Shown: in pieces, positions 42,379 through 51,314 of the stretch | Layout of the letters: each line of letters opens with the position of its first letter | How positions within the stretch are numbered: the first letter of the stretch is position 1 | Source of the DNA: Sterolibacterium sp. | Lineage (GTDB): Bacteria; Pseudomonadota; Gammaproteobacteria; Burkholderiales; Rhodocyclaceae | Reading direction: 5' to 3' | Length of the DNA stretch: 55,233 nucleotides | Assembly: GCA_019105045.1 (NCBI GenBank) | Contig: JAHRWT010000109.1 | Location: 1 to 55,233, forward strand | Notes under the pieces: model-generated | The model's database searches: none | What the model was told of the DNA's origin: nothing | The model's input: the letters and a program-made list of their open reading frames with translations, nothing else | Made by a program: the position numbers and the translations under genes

Positions 42379-42403
42379 TGTAACACACGCCGCTGTAACA
42401 CAC
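42379..42403. repeat. Direct repeat upstream of gdhA
   Basis: TGTAACACAC occurs at 42379-42388 and 42394-42403, 15 bp apart, in the 215-bp gap between the divergent hydrolase and gdhA genes. It is a possible regulator site. A TAAAAT about 40 bases before gdhA may be its -10 box. Confidence 0.45.
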
Positions 42404-42507
42404 TCGCGGCCATGAAACCCCAACACAAAAAATTTCCATGTCCCTGAAAAAAATGGGAGTAAAATCCCCGTCCCTTTCAATCACGCGTACGGAACCGGGA
42501 TTTCATC

Positions 42508-43851
42508 ATGAAATACAATTCGCTCGAGAATTTCCTGCTTTATGTCGCCGACCGCAATCCCGGTCAGCCTGAATTTCTTCAGGCAGTTACCGAAGTCATG
42601 GAGAGCCTCTGGCCCTTTATTACCCAGAACCCGCGCTATGCCGAACAAGGCCTGCTCGAACGTCTGGTTGAACCGGAGCGCGTGATCACTTTCCGTGTCT
42701 CCTGGATCGATGACCGTGGCGATGTCCAGGTCAATCGCGGCTATCGCATCCAGCACAGCTCGGCCATTGGCCCTTACAAGGGTGGCTTGCGCTTCCATCC
42801 CTCGGTCAATCTGTCCATCCTCAAGTTCCTCGGCTTCGAGCAGACATTCAAGAATGCCCTGACCACCCTGCCCATGGGCGGCGGCAAGGGCGGGGCCGAC
42901 TTCGATCCCAAGGGCAAGAGCCCGACCGAAGTCATGCGTTTCTGCCAGGCGTTCATCAGCGAACTGTATCGCCACATCGGTTCGGACACCGACGTGCCCG
43001 CCGGCGACATTGGCGTGGGTGGCCGCGAAGTCGGCTACATGGCCGGTATGATGAAAAAACTCTCGAACCGCGCCGATTGCGTATTCACCGGCAAGGGCCT
43101 GAGCTTTGGCGGCTCGTTGATTCGCCCGGAAGCCACGGGCTATGGCACGGTGTATTTCGCCGAAGAAATGCTCAAGCAACAAGGCCGCAGCTTTGAAGGC
43201 GCACGCGTCAGTGTCTCGGGGTCAGGCAACGTGGCCCAGTACGCCATCGAAAAATCCATGGCGCTGGGCGCCAAGGTGGTCACGGTTTCCGACTCCAGCG
43301 GCACCATCGTCGATGAAGACGGTTTCAGCCCGGAAAAACTCGCCGAACTGATGGAAGTCAAGAATCATCTCTACGGCCGCGTCAGCGATTACGCCGAACG
43401 TGTCAAGGTGAAGTTCCTCGCCGGTGCCACGCCATGGCATGTGCCAGTGGATATCGCGCTGCCCTGCGCCACGCAGAACGAACTCAACGGCAAGGATGCG
43501 GAAATTCTCGTCAAGAATGGTGTGACCTGTGTCGCCGAGGGCGCCAACATGCCATCCACCATCGAAGCATTCAAGGTATTCGAAGCCAATGGCGTGCTCT
43601 ACGCACCAGGCAAGGCCAGCAATGCGGGGGGGGTTGCCACCTCCGGCCTGGAAATGAGCCAGAACGCCGTGCGCCTGAGCTGGACGCGCGAAGAAGTCGA
43701 TCAACGTCTGCACCGCATCATGCGCAACATTCATGAAGCCTGCCTGGAGCATGGCCGTCGCGCCGATGGTTCGGTCAGCTACGTGAATGGCGCCAACATT
43801 GCCGGCTTCGTCAAAGTGGCCGAAGCCATGCTGGCGCAGGGTGTTGTCTAG
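42508..43851 (+). CDS. gdhA: Glutamate dehydrogenase, NADP type
   Basis: Assimilates ammonia by reductive amination of 2-oxoglutarate. The 447-residue hexameric-type enzyme has GPYKGGLRFHPSVNLSILKFL, the catalytic-lysine region LPMGGGKGGADFDPKGKS, and the Rossmann motif VSGSGNVAQYAIEK. Length and GGGKGG pattern match the biosynthetic NADP enzyme of E. coli type. A strong hallmark is EGANMPSTIEAFKVFE near the end. Confidence 0.96.
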   Translation: MKYNSLENFLLYVADRNPGQPEFLQAVTEVMESLWPFITQNPRYAEQGLLERLVEPERVITFRVSWIDDRGDVQVNRGYRIQHSSAIGPYKGGLRFHPSVNLSILKFLGFEQTFKNALTTLPMGGGKGGADFDPKGKSPTEVMRFCQAFISELYRHIGSDTDVPAGDIGVGGREVGYMAGMMKKLSNRADCVFTGKGLSFGGSLIRPEATGYGTVYFAEEMLKQQGRSFEGARVSVSGSGNVAQYAIEKSMALGAKVVTVSDSSGTIVDEDGFSPEKLAELMEVKNHLYGRVSDYAERVKVKFLAGATPWHVPVDIALPCATQNELNGKDAEILVKNGVTCVAEGANMPSTIEAFKVFEANGVLYAPGKASNAGGVATSGLEMSQNAVRLSWTREEVDQRLHRIMRNIHEACLEHGRRADGSVSYVNGANIAGFVKVAEAMLAQGVV

Positions 43852-43901
43852 ACACCACGACTATAATCCCAAGCAGAAAACCACTCGTTTCCGGAGTCCT
43901 C

Positions 43902-45170
43902 ATGTCCCACCAGCTTTCCACCAAGATTGCAGCCAATACACTTGTGCTGACCTTGCTTTTGCCGTTGCCGGCCTTCGCCACCAATGGCTATTTCCAGCAC
44001 GGCTACGGTGTCAAATCACAGGGGATGGCGGGAGTGGGCATTGCCTTGCCGCAGGACGCCCTGGCGGCGGCCAACAATCCGGCAGGTCAGGCTTTTCTGG
44101 GCAACCGCACCGATCTCGGGCTGACCTGGTTCAGCCCCCGGCGCGGTGCGGAAATTGTCGGCAACGGCGCCATCAGCGGCAACTATGACGGCAGCGGCAA
44201 GAAAAATTTCTTCATGCCCGAGTTTGGCTATGTCACTCAGCTCTCGCCCGAACTGGCCGCGGGTGTCGCGGTATATGGCAACGGCGGCATGAACACCGAC
44301 TATGCCGTCAATCCCTTTGCCGGCTTTGGCTCGACGGGGCCGCTGTACATGAATCTCGAACAGCTGTTCATCTCACCAGCCCTCTCTTGGAAGCTCAATC
44401 CGCAACATGCATTCGGCGCCGCGCTCAACCTGGGCTACCAGCGCTTTTCCATGAAAGGCGCCCAGGCCTTTGCCGGCATGTCGCAAGACCCTGCCAACCT
44501 GACCAATCGCGGCACTGACAGCAGCACCGGTTACGGTGTGCGTCTGGGCTGGACTGGCCAGGTCCTGCCAACCTTGACGCTGGGTGCAACCTGGGCCTCC
44601 AAGGTACGCATGGGCCGTTTCGACAAATATCAGGGGCTGTTTGCCGAAAGCGGTGATTTCGACGTGCCCGCCAACTATGGCGTGGGGGCGGCCTGGCAGG
44701 CCAGCAAGAACCTGACCCTGGCGCTGGATGTGCAACGCATCGAATACAGTGACATCAAAGCGGTGGGCAACCCAATCAACAACCTGTTTGCCGGCAATCC
44801 GCTCGGTTCCGGCAATGGCGGCGGCTTCGGCTGGCGCGATGTGACGGCCACCAAGCTGGGCATGAGCTATGTCTATAGCCGCGATTTGACTTTGCGCGCA
44901 GGCTACAGCCGCAATACCCAGCCCATTCCCGCCGACCAGACGTTCTTCAACATCATCGCGCCCGGCGTCATCAAGCAGCACCTGAGCGTGGGCGGCACCT
45001 GGAAGTTGGGCAATAGCGAACTGAGCGTGGCCTATACCCGCGCTTTCAAGAACACCGTCTTCGGCGCCAATTCGATACCGCCGGGCCCACCGCCTGGAAT
45101 GGGTGGCGGTGAAGCCCATCTTCACCTCGCAGAAGATATCCTCGGTGTTTCCTGGGGCTGGGGAATGTAA
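43902..45170 (+). CDS. FadL/OmpP1-family outer-membrane channel
   Basis: Predicted 14-strand barrel for uptake of long-chain fatty acids or other hydrophobic compounds. The 422-residue protein has a signal peptide ending at PAFA, then the plug segment TNGYFQHGYGVKSQGMAGVG and ALPQDALAAANNPAG, the classic family start. Strand patterns follow (GVRLGWTGQVLPTLTLGATW; SYVYSRDLTLRAGYSR). A Pro/Gly-rich loop with GGGEAHLHL comes just before the last strand. The gap after gdhA is 50 bp. The substrate could be fatty acids, sterols or aromatics. Confidence 0.9.
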   Translation: MSHQLSTKIAANTLVLTLLLPLPAFATNGYFQHGYGVKSQGMAGVGIALPQDALAAANNPAGQAFLGNRTDLGLTWFSPRRGAEIVGNGAISGNYDGSGKKNFFMPEFGYVTQLSPELAAGVAVYGNGGMNTDYAVNPFAGFGSTGPLYMNLEQLFISPALSWKLNPQHAFGAALNLGYQRFSMKGAQAFAGMSQDPANLTNRGTDSSTGYGVRLGWTGQVLPTLTLGATWASKVRMGRFDKYQGLFAESGDFDVPANYGVGAAWQASKNLTLALDVQRIEYSDIKAVGNPINNLFAGNPLGSGNGGGFGWRDVTATKLGMSYVYSRDLTLRAGYSRNTQPIPADQTFFNIIAPGVIKQHLSVGGTWKLGNSELSVAYTRAFKNTVFGANSIPPGPPPGMGGGEAHLHLAEDILGVSWGWGM

Positions 45171-45250
45171 CTCCCGGTTTTGTCAGGCCCGCGGACGGGC
45201 TCTGGATCGCTTTCTTTGATCCTTTGCCCGCAAGCAACAAGCCAAGCAGC

Positions 45251-46771
45251 TCACCCCAGAAACAGCCGATATGCCGGGTTGTTGCTTTCGTCCTGATGGC
45301 GGTAGCCCAGTGCCTTGAGGAAAGCGCGGAAGTTGCGCATCTCGCCAGGGGGAACTTGCATGCCGACCAGCACTCTGGCCGTGTCGGCGCCGTGGTTGCG
45401 GTAGTGGAATAGCGAAATATTCCAGCCTGCACTCATGCTTTCAAGAAAACGCATCAAGGCGCCGGGGCGCTCGGGAAATTCGAAGCGATAGAGCAATTCA
45501 TCGCCGACTTGCGGGGCGCGGCCGCCGACCATGTGGCGGATATGCAGCTTGGCCATTTCGTTGTCCGACAGATCCAGACTGGCCAGCCCCTTTCTTTCCA
45601 GCTGCGCGATCAGGCGCGCCGTTTCCTCGCGATTGGCCACCTGGATACCGACAAAGACCTGGGCCTCATCGGGCCGGTCAAAACGATAGTTGAATTCGGT
45701 GATGTTGCGTCTGCCGAGCAAAGCGCAGAATTTGCGGAAACTGCCTGGACGCTCAGGAATGGTGACAGCCAGAATGGCTTCGCGCTGCTCACCGACTTCG
45801 GCGCGCTCGGTGACAAAGCCCAGCCGATCGAAATTCATGTTGGCACCCGAGGCCACCGCCACCAGGGTTTGCTCACGCAGACCGTGCGCGGCAGCATAGA
45901 CTTTGAGGCCAGCCACGGCCAGGGCGCCAGATGGCTCCAAAATGGCGCGCGTATCCTCGAAAACATCCTTGATCGCCGCGCAGATGGCATCGGTATCGAC
46001 CAGCACCATCTCATCGACATGTTCCTGGCACAAGCGAAAAGTCTCACGGCCCACCTGCTTGACGGCCGTGCCATCCGCAAACAGACCGACATCATCCAGC
46101 ATCACGCGGCGGCCAGTGGCCAGCGAACGCTGCATGGCGGCGGCATCGACGGCTTCCACGCCGATGATCCTGGTTTCTGGCCGCAGCCGTTTGACGTAGG
46201 CCGCAACACCGGCAATCAGCCCGCCGCCACCCACTGGACAAAAAATCGCGGCGATGGGGTCAGCCTGCTGGCGCAGAATTTCCATGCCGATGGTGCCTTG
46301 TCCGGCGATCACTTCGGGGTCGTCATAGGGATGGACGAAAGTCATCTTTTCCGTCGTCGCCAGCGCGCAGGCATGATCAAACGCCTCCTTGAAGGATTCG
46401 CCGGCCAGCACCACTTCGCCGCCGCGCCCGCGCACGGCATTGACCTTGATCTGCGGCGTGGTTTCCGGCATCACGATCACCGCCCGGCAGCCCAGTCGAT
46501 GTGCAGCCAGCGCCACGCCCTGGGCATGGTTGCCCGCAGAAGCGGTGATCACCCCGCGCTGCCGCTGGGCGGGCGATAGCTGCACCATTTTGTTGTAGGC
46601 ACCGCGCAGCTTGAAAGAGAACACCGGCTGCAAATCCTCTCGCTTGAGCAGCACACGATTTTTGCTGCGTGCAGAGAGCTGCGGCAAGGCGTCCAGGGGT
46701 GATTCGATCGCTACATCGTAGACACGGGCGTTGAGGATTCTTTCCAGATAATCGATTTTATTGATGCTCAT
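45251..46771 (-). CDS. ilvA: Threonine ammonia-lyase, biosynthetic
   Basis: First step of isoleucine synthesis: threonine to 2-oxobutyrate. The 506-residue PLP enzyme has the lysine motif VFSFKLRGAYNKM, the phosphate loop PVGGGGLIAG, and two C-terminal ACT-like regulatory domains (PERPGSFRKFCALLG; PERPGALMRFLESM). The long form implies feedback inhibition by isoleucine. The ATG at 46771 is preferred over a TTG two codons upstream. Convergent with fadL. Confidence 0.95.
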   Translation of the reverse strand: MSINKIDYLERILNARVYDVAIESPLDALPQLSARSKNRVLLKREDLQPVFSFKLRGAYNKMVQLSPAQRQRGVITASAGNHAQGVALAAHRLGCRAVIVMPETTPQIKVNAVRGRGGEVVLAGESFKEAFDHACALATTEKMTFVHPYDDPEVIAGQGTIGMEILRQQADPIAAIFCPVGGGGLIAGVAAYVKRLRPETRIIGVEAVDAAAMQRSLATGRRVMLDDVGLFADGTAVKQVGRETFRLCQEHVDEMVLVDTDAICAAIKDVFEDTRAILEPSGALAVAGLKVYAAAHGLREQTLVAVASGANMNFDRLGFVTERAEVGEQREAILAVTIPERPGSFRKFCALLGRRNITEFNYRFDRPDEAQVFVGIQVANREETARLIAQLERKGLASLDLSDNEMAKLHIRHMVGGRAPQVGDELLYRFEFPERPGALMRFLESMSAGWNISLFHYRNHGADTARVLVGMQVPPGEMRNFRAFLKALGYRHQDESNNPAYRLFLG

Positions 46772-46851
46772 GGGCAAACAGAAAAGGCAAAGAGCGCAAG
46801 CCTATCCAGAAGCGCCGTTGCTGACAAGCACAGCCCACAGCCTGTCACCGT

Positions 46852-48468
46852 TCATGGCGGCGTCAGGCTGTCCAGACAGTCATCCACATGATCAAACAGA
46901 TTGTTCTCCCCGATGTCATCAAGAATACCGGCGCGTTGCAGCTTGCCACGGACATTGCCGCGCATTTCCGTCAGGATCAAACGCCTGCCCCGTTTGCGGC
47001 AACTGCGCTGCAACTCGGCAAGCACGCGCAAACCGGTGGCATCGACAAAAGGCACATTGCCCAGATGCAGCACCAGCACCTGCATCCTGCTTTGGATGGC
47101 ATCAAGAATGGCATCGAGCTTTTCTACCGCGCCAAAGAAAAAAGGCCCATCGATGCGATAGACCAGCACCCCGGCCGGCAACACGCCGCGCCGGGTGGCC
47201 GTCGCCGGCACTTCGACGACATCCACGCTTTGCGCCATGCGCCGCATGAACAGCAGCGATGACAGGATCACGCCGACATTCACCGCGATCACCAGATCGG
47301 CAAACACCGTCAGCCCGAAAGTGATCAGCAGGATCAGCACATCCGCCCGCGGTGCGGTGCGCAACAGGCGCAGAAAATGCGGCAGTTCGCTCATGTTCCA
47401 GGCGACGATGAACAGGATTGCCGCCAGCGCACAAAGCGGTATGTCGCTGGCCAGCGGCGCCAGCAAGACGATGATGAGCACCAAGGTGATGGCGTGCACG
47501 ATGCCGGCCAAGGGGCTGGTCGCCCCATTGCGAATGCTGGTGGCCGTGCGGGCAATCGCTCCGGTGGCAGCAAAGCCACCGAACAGCGGCGCCAGGACAT
47601 TGGCCAGGCCCTGGCCGATCAACTCCTGATTCGGCTCGTGACGCGTGCCGGCCATGCCGTCGGCCACCACTGCCGAGAGCAGCGATTCAATCGCGCCCAG
47701 CAAGGCGATGGTAAAGGCCGGGCCGATCAGTTTCATCACATCGGCAAAACTCAGGGCGGGCGGCTCGAACTGCGGTAGCGTTTGCGGAATGCCGCCAAAC
47801 GCGCTGCCGATGGTGGCCACGCCATCGAAGCGGAAGATGCCCTGCAACAACGTGGCCAGCACCAGCGCCACCAGTGGCGCCGGTATGCGCTTGAACAGCC
47901 GGGGAGAAACCAGCAGCACGGCCAGACTGAAACTCGCCAGCAGCGTGGTCGGCCCATGCAGATCGGGCAGGGCCAGAATCAGTTGCTGGAATTTTTCGTG
48001 AAAATGGCTGCCACCGGTGGCAGGATGCAAGCCGAAGAAATCCTGCCACTGGCCAACGAATATGATCAGCGCAATGCCGCTGGTAAAACCGGTAATCACC
48101 GGATAGGGAATGTATTTGATCACCGTGCCCAGCCGGGCAAAGCCCAGTGCCAGCAAAATGCCACCAGCCATCAACGTGGCCACCTGCAGGCCGGCAAAGC
48201 CATATTTGGCCGTCACGCCGGAGAGAATCACCACGAAAGCGCCGGTCGGTCCGGCAATCTGCAAGCGGGTTCCACCAAACAGCGAAACCGCCAGGCTGGC
48301 AACGATCGCCGTATACAGCCCATGCTCAGGTTTGACACCGCTGGCAATGGCAAAAGCCAGCGCCAGCGGCAGAGCAACCACACCGACAATCACCCCAGCC
48401 ACCAGATTGCGCAGCCAATGCGCCCGCCCCCACAAGCCGGCTTGGCGGGCTTCAACCAGAGCGATCAT
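46852..48468 (-). CDS. SulP-family anion transporter with STAS domain
   Basis: Inner-membrane anion transporter or antiporter of the SLC26/SulP family, 538 residues. About 12-14 membrane segments (VAGVIVGVVALPLALAFAIASG, the family signature near the start; AIESLLSAVVADGMAGTRHEPNQEL) are followed by a C-terminal STAS domain from about 425, with LHLGNVPFVDATGLRVLAEL. Substrate could be sulfate, bicarbonate or a dicarboxylate; no sulfate or carbonic anhydrase gene is adjacent. The ATG at 48468 starts the protein; the longer frame adds a segment without family features. Confidence 0.92.
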   Translation of the reverse strand: MIALVEARQAGLWGRAHWLRNLVAGVIVGVVALPLALAFAIASGVKPEHGLYTAIVASLAVSLFGGTRLQIAGPTGAFVVILSGVTAKYGFAGLQVATLMAGGILLALGFARLGTVIKYIPYPVITGFTSGIALIIFVGQWQDFFGLHPATGGSHFHEKFQQLILALPDLHGPTTLLASFSLAVLLVSPRLFKRIPAPLVALVLATLLQGIFRFDGVATIGSAFGGIPQTLPQFEPPALSFADVMKLIGPAFTIALLGAIESLLSAVVADGMAGTRHEPNQELIGQGLANVLAPLFGGFAATGAIARTATSIRNGATSPLAGIVHAITLVLIIVLLAPLASDIPLCALAAILFIVAWNMSELPHFLRLLRTAPRADVLILLITFGLTVFADLVIAVNVGVILSSLLFMRRMAQSVDVVEVPATATRRGVLPAGVLVYRIDGPFFFGAVEKLDAILDAIQSRMQVLVLHLGNVPFVDATGLRVLAELQRSCRKRGRRLILTEMRGNVRGKLQRAGILDDIGENNLFDHVDDCLDSLTPP

Positions 48469-48491
48469 GATGCTGTCCTTTCCGTGCAGCC

Positions 48492-48532
48492 AAAACAAAC
48501 AGGCCGGTGCCCTCAATGACGGCACCGGCCTG
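48492..48532 (-). terminator. Terminator of the thiolase operon
   Basis: On the minus strand a perfect 12-bp stem CAGGCCGGTGCC / GGCACCGGCCTG with a 9-base loop is followed by TTTGTTTT. It lies 28 bases past the thiolase stop. Confidence 0.92.
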
Positions 48533-48541
48533 CAAATTGTG

Positions 48542-48559
48542 GAACGTCTGAATTTAGAG

Positions 48560-48571
<12 letters not shown>
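48542..48571. repeat. Inverted repeat straddling the thiolase stop codon
   Basis: GAACGTCTG (48542-48550) and CAGACGTTC (48563-48571) form a perfect 9-bp stem around a 12-base loop containing the stop codon (48560-48562). It is separate from the terminator hairpin next to it. Confidence 0.75.
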
Positions 48572-49735
<1,164 letters not shown>

Positions 49736-49810
49736 GTTGCATTCCTTTCATTTGAATTCGGCTGAAGTACGACTACCCCTCTCAAGACTGCGGCCTTGAG
49801 AGGCGGCAAA

Positions 49811-50275
49811 TTACATGTACTTGATGATCATTTCGTAGAGCAGGGCCGGCTTTTCGGAGCCGACGACATGAATCGCGAATTCACGCGTCAGTTCCATGCC
49901 ACCCTTGGCGCCGGCTTCGGCCTTGACCACGCGCGAACGCATGTGGATCTTGCTGTTGGAAGGCACGGCACCGACAAAACGCAGTTTGTTGGAGCCGTAG
50001 TTCATCATGAACTTGAAACCTTCGATTTCGAAAGTATCCGGCACTTTCATTTGCGGCATCAAGGCCAGGGTCAGGAAACCATGGGCGATGGTGGTGCCAA
50101 AGGGTCCATTTTTGGCCGCTTCGGTATCGACGTGGAGAAAATACTTGTCGCCAGTCAGTTCGGCAAACTGGTTGATGAGATCCTGAGTGACCAGGAATTC
50201 ATTGCTGAACTCGCCCCACTCATCGGTCACCAACGCCTGCAGCGCAGCGATATCGTCAAACTTGAATTTTTGCAT
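49811..50275 (-). CDS. MaoC-like enoyl-CoA hydratase
   Basis: A 154-residue hotdog-fold dehydratase of the MaoC/R-specific hydratase group, forming or using R-3-hydroxyacyl-CoA. Catalytic Asp/His region: TQDLINQFAELTGDKYFLHVDTEAA followed by GTTIAHGFLTLALMPQM. AAGGAG lies before the ATG. The R-stereochemistry matches the neighbouring SDR dehydrogenase, so the two probably act in sequence. Confidence 0.9.
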   Translation of the reverse strand: MQKFKFDDIAALQALVTDEWGEFSNEFLVTQDLINQFAELTGDKYFLHVDTEAAKNGPFGTTIAHGFLTLALMPQMKVPDTFEIEGFKFMMNYGSNKLRFVGAVPSNSKIHMRSRVVKAEAGAKGGMELTREFAIHVVGSEKPALLYEMIIKYM

Positions 50276-50289
50276 GTCGTCAAAACTCC

Positions 50290-51195
50290 TTACATCGCCG
50301 GGACGGCAAAGCCATCCTTGATCGGCGTGCGCTTGGCGAAGTAATCGCCCAGATGCTGAGCCACGCCATCCACGCTCCAGGCGTCTTGGCTGTCGAAGTT
50401 GGGGCCCACGGTCGGGCGCTGGACGACGGAAATCTGCTTGCCCCAGACGACGAAGACTTCGCCAGAGACGTTGGCTGCACGCGGGCTGGCCAGGTAGCCC
50501 ACCAGCGGTGCAATGTGTTCGGGCGCGAAGTAGTCGAAGCCGGTTTCGGGCTTTTCAAACATGGCGGCGATGGGGCCGGTGGACGTCATCGCGGTGCGCG
50601 CGCGCGGGCAGATCACGTTGGCGGTCACCCCCGCCTTGAACAAGGCTTGCGCCGCGCCCATGGTCATGGCCACGATGCCCGCCTTGGCTGCGGCATAGTT
50701 GGGCTGACCCACGGAACCGAACAGGAAAGCTTCGGACGAGGTGCTGATCAAACGACCATACACCGGCGCACCGTCGGCCTTGGACTTGTCGCGCCAGTAT
50801 TTGGCGGCATGACGCATGTTGCAGAAGTGTCCCTTGAGATGCACGCGCACCACGCTGTCGAACTCCTGCTCGGTCATGTTGAAGAGCATGGCATCCTTAC
50901 AGAAACCGGCGTTGTTCACCATGATGTTGACATCGCCATAGGTATCGAGCGCAGTCTTGAACAGCGCTTCGGTCGTGCCCCAGTCGGCACAGTCACCAAA
51001 GAAAGCCGTGGCCTCACCGCCGGCCGCCTTGATGTCCGCAACGGTCTTGCGCGCCGGCTCTTCGCCGGCATCCGAGCCACCCAGGTCATTGATGACCACG
51101 CGGGCGCCCATCTTCGCCAGCAACAGGGCGTGCTCGCGGCCCAGGCCGGCGCCACCGCCGGTAATGATCGCAACCTTGCCGTCCAATTCGCTCAT
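50290..51195 (-). CDS. SDR-family 3-hydroxyacyl-CoA dehydrogenase (17-beta-HSD4-like)
   Basis: Short-chain dehydrogenase, 301 residues, expected to oxidise an R-3-hydroxyacyl-CoA. The NAD site TGGGAGLGREHALLL with the following VINDLGGSDAGEEPA is typical of the peroxisomal multifunctional enzyme type 2 group and of Hsd4-like steroid enzymes. The catalytic Ser/Tyr/Lys are in SSEAFLFGSVGQPNYAAAK. It is longer than simple SDRs because of an extra C-terminal 60 residues, also seen in that group. The ATG at 51195 has GGAGAAAC upstream. An extended -10 TGCTAGAGT about 40 bases before may start the operon. Confidence 0.9.
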   Translation of the reverse strand: MSELDGKVAIITGGGAGLGREHALLLAKMGARVVINDLGGSDAGEEPARKTVADIKAAGGEATAFFGDCADWGTTEALFKTALDTYGDVNIMVNNAGFCKDAMLFNMTEQEFDSVVRVHLKGHFCNMRHAAKYWRDKSKADGAPVYGRLISTSSEAFLFGSVGQPNYAAAKAGIVAMTMGAAQALFKAGVTANVICPRARTAMTSTGPIAAMFEKPETGFDYFAPEHIAPLVGYLASPRAANVSGEVFVVWGKQISVVQRPTVGPNFDSQDAWSVDGVAQHLGDYFAKRTPIKDGFAVPAM

Positions 51196-51314
51196 GGTTT
51201 CTCCTCGATTTGATAAGAGTAAGGTAAACATGAAAACTCTAGCACAGGCAAGCGGGCCCTTCATAATCCAGACGGACTACAGCACGGATGACGGCGCATC
51301 TGCTGAACACGGGA

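Noticed and set aside
45180-45235. Short hairpins between fadL and ilvA as terminators
   Set aside because: Stems of five bases without a proper T-run; possible but not supportable.
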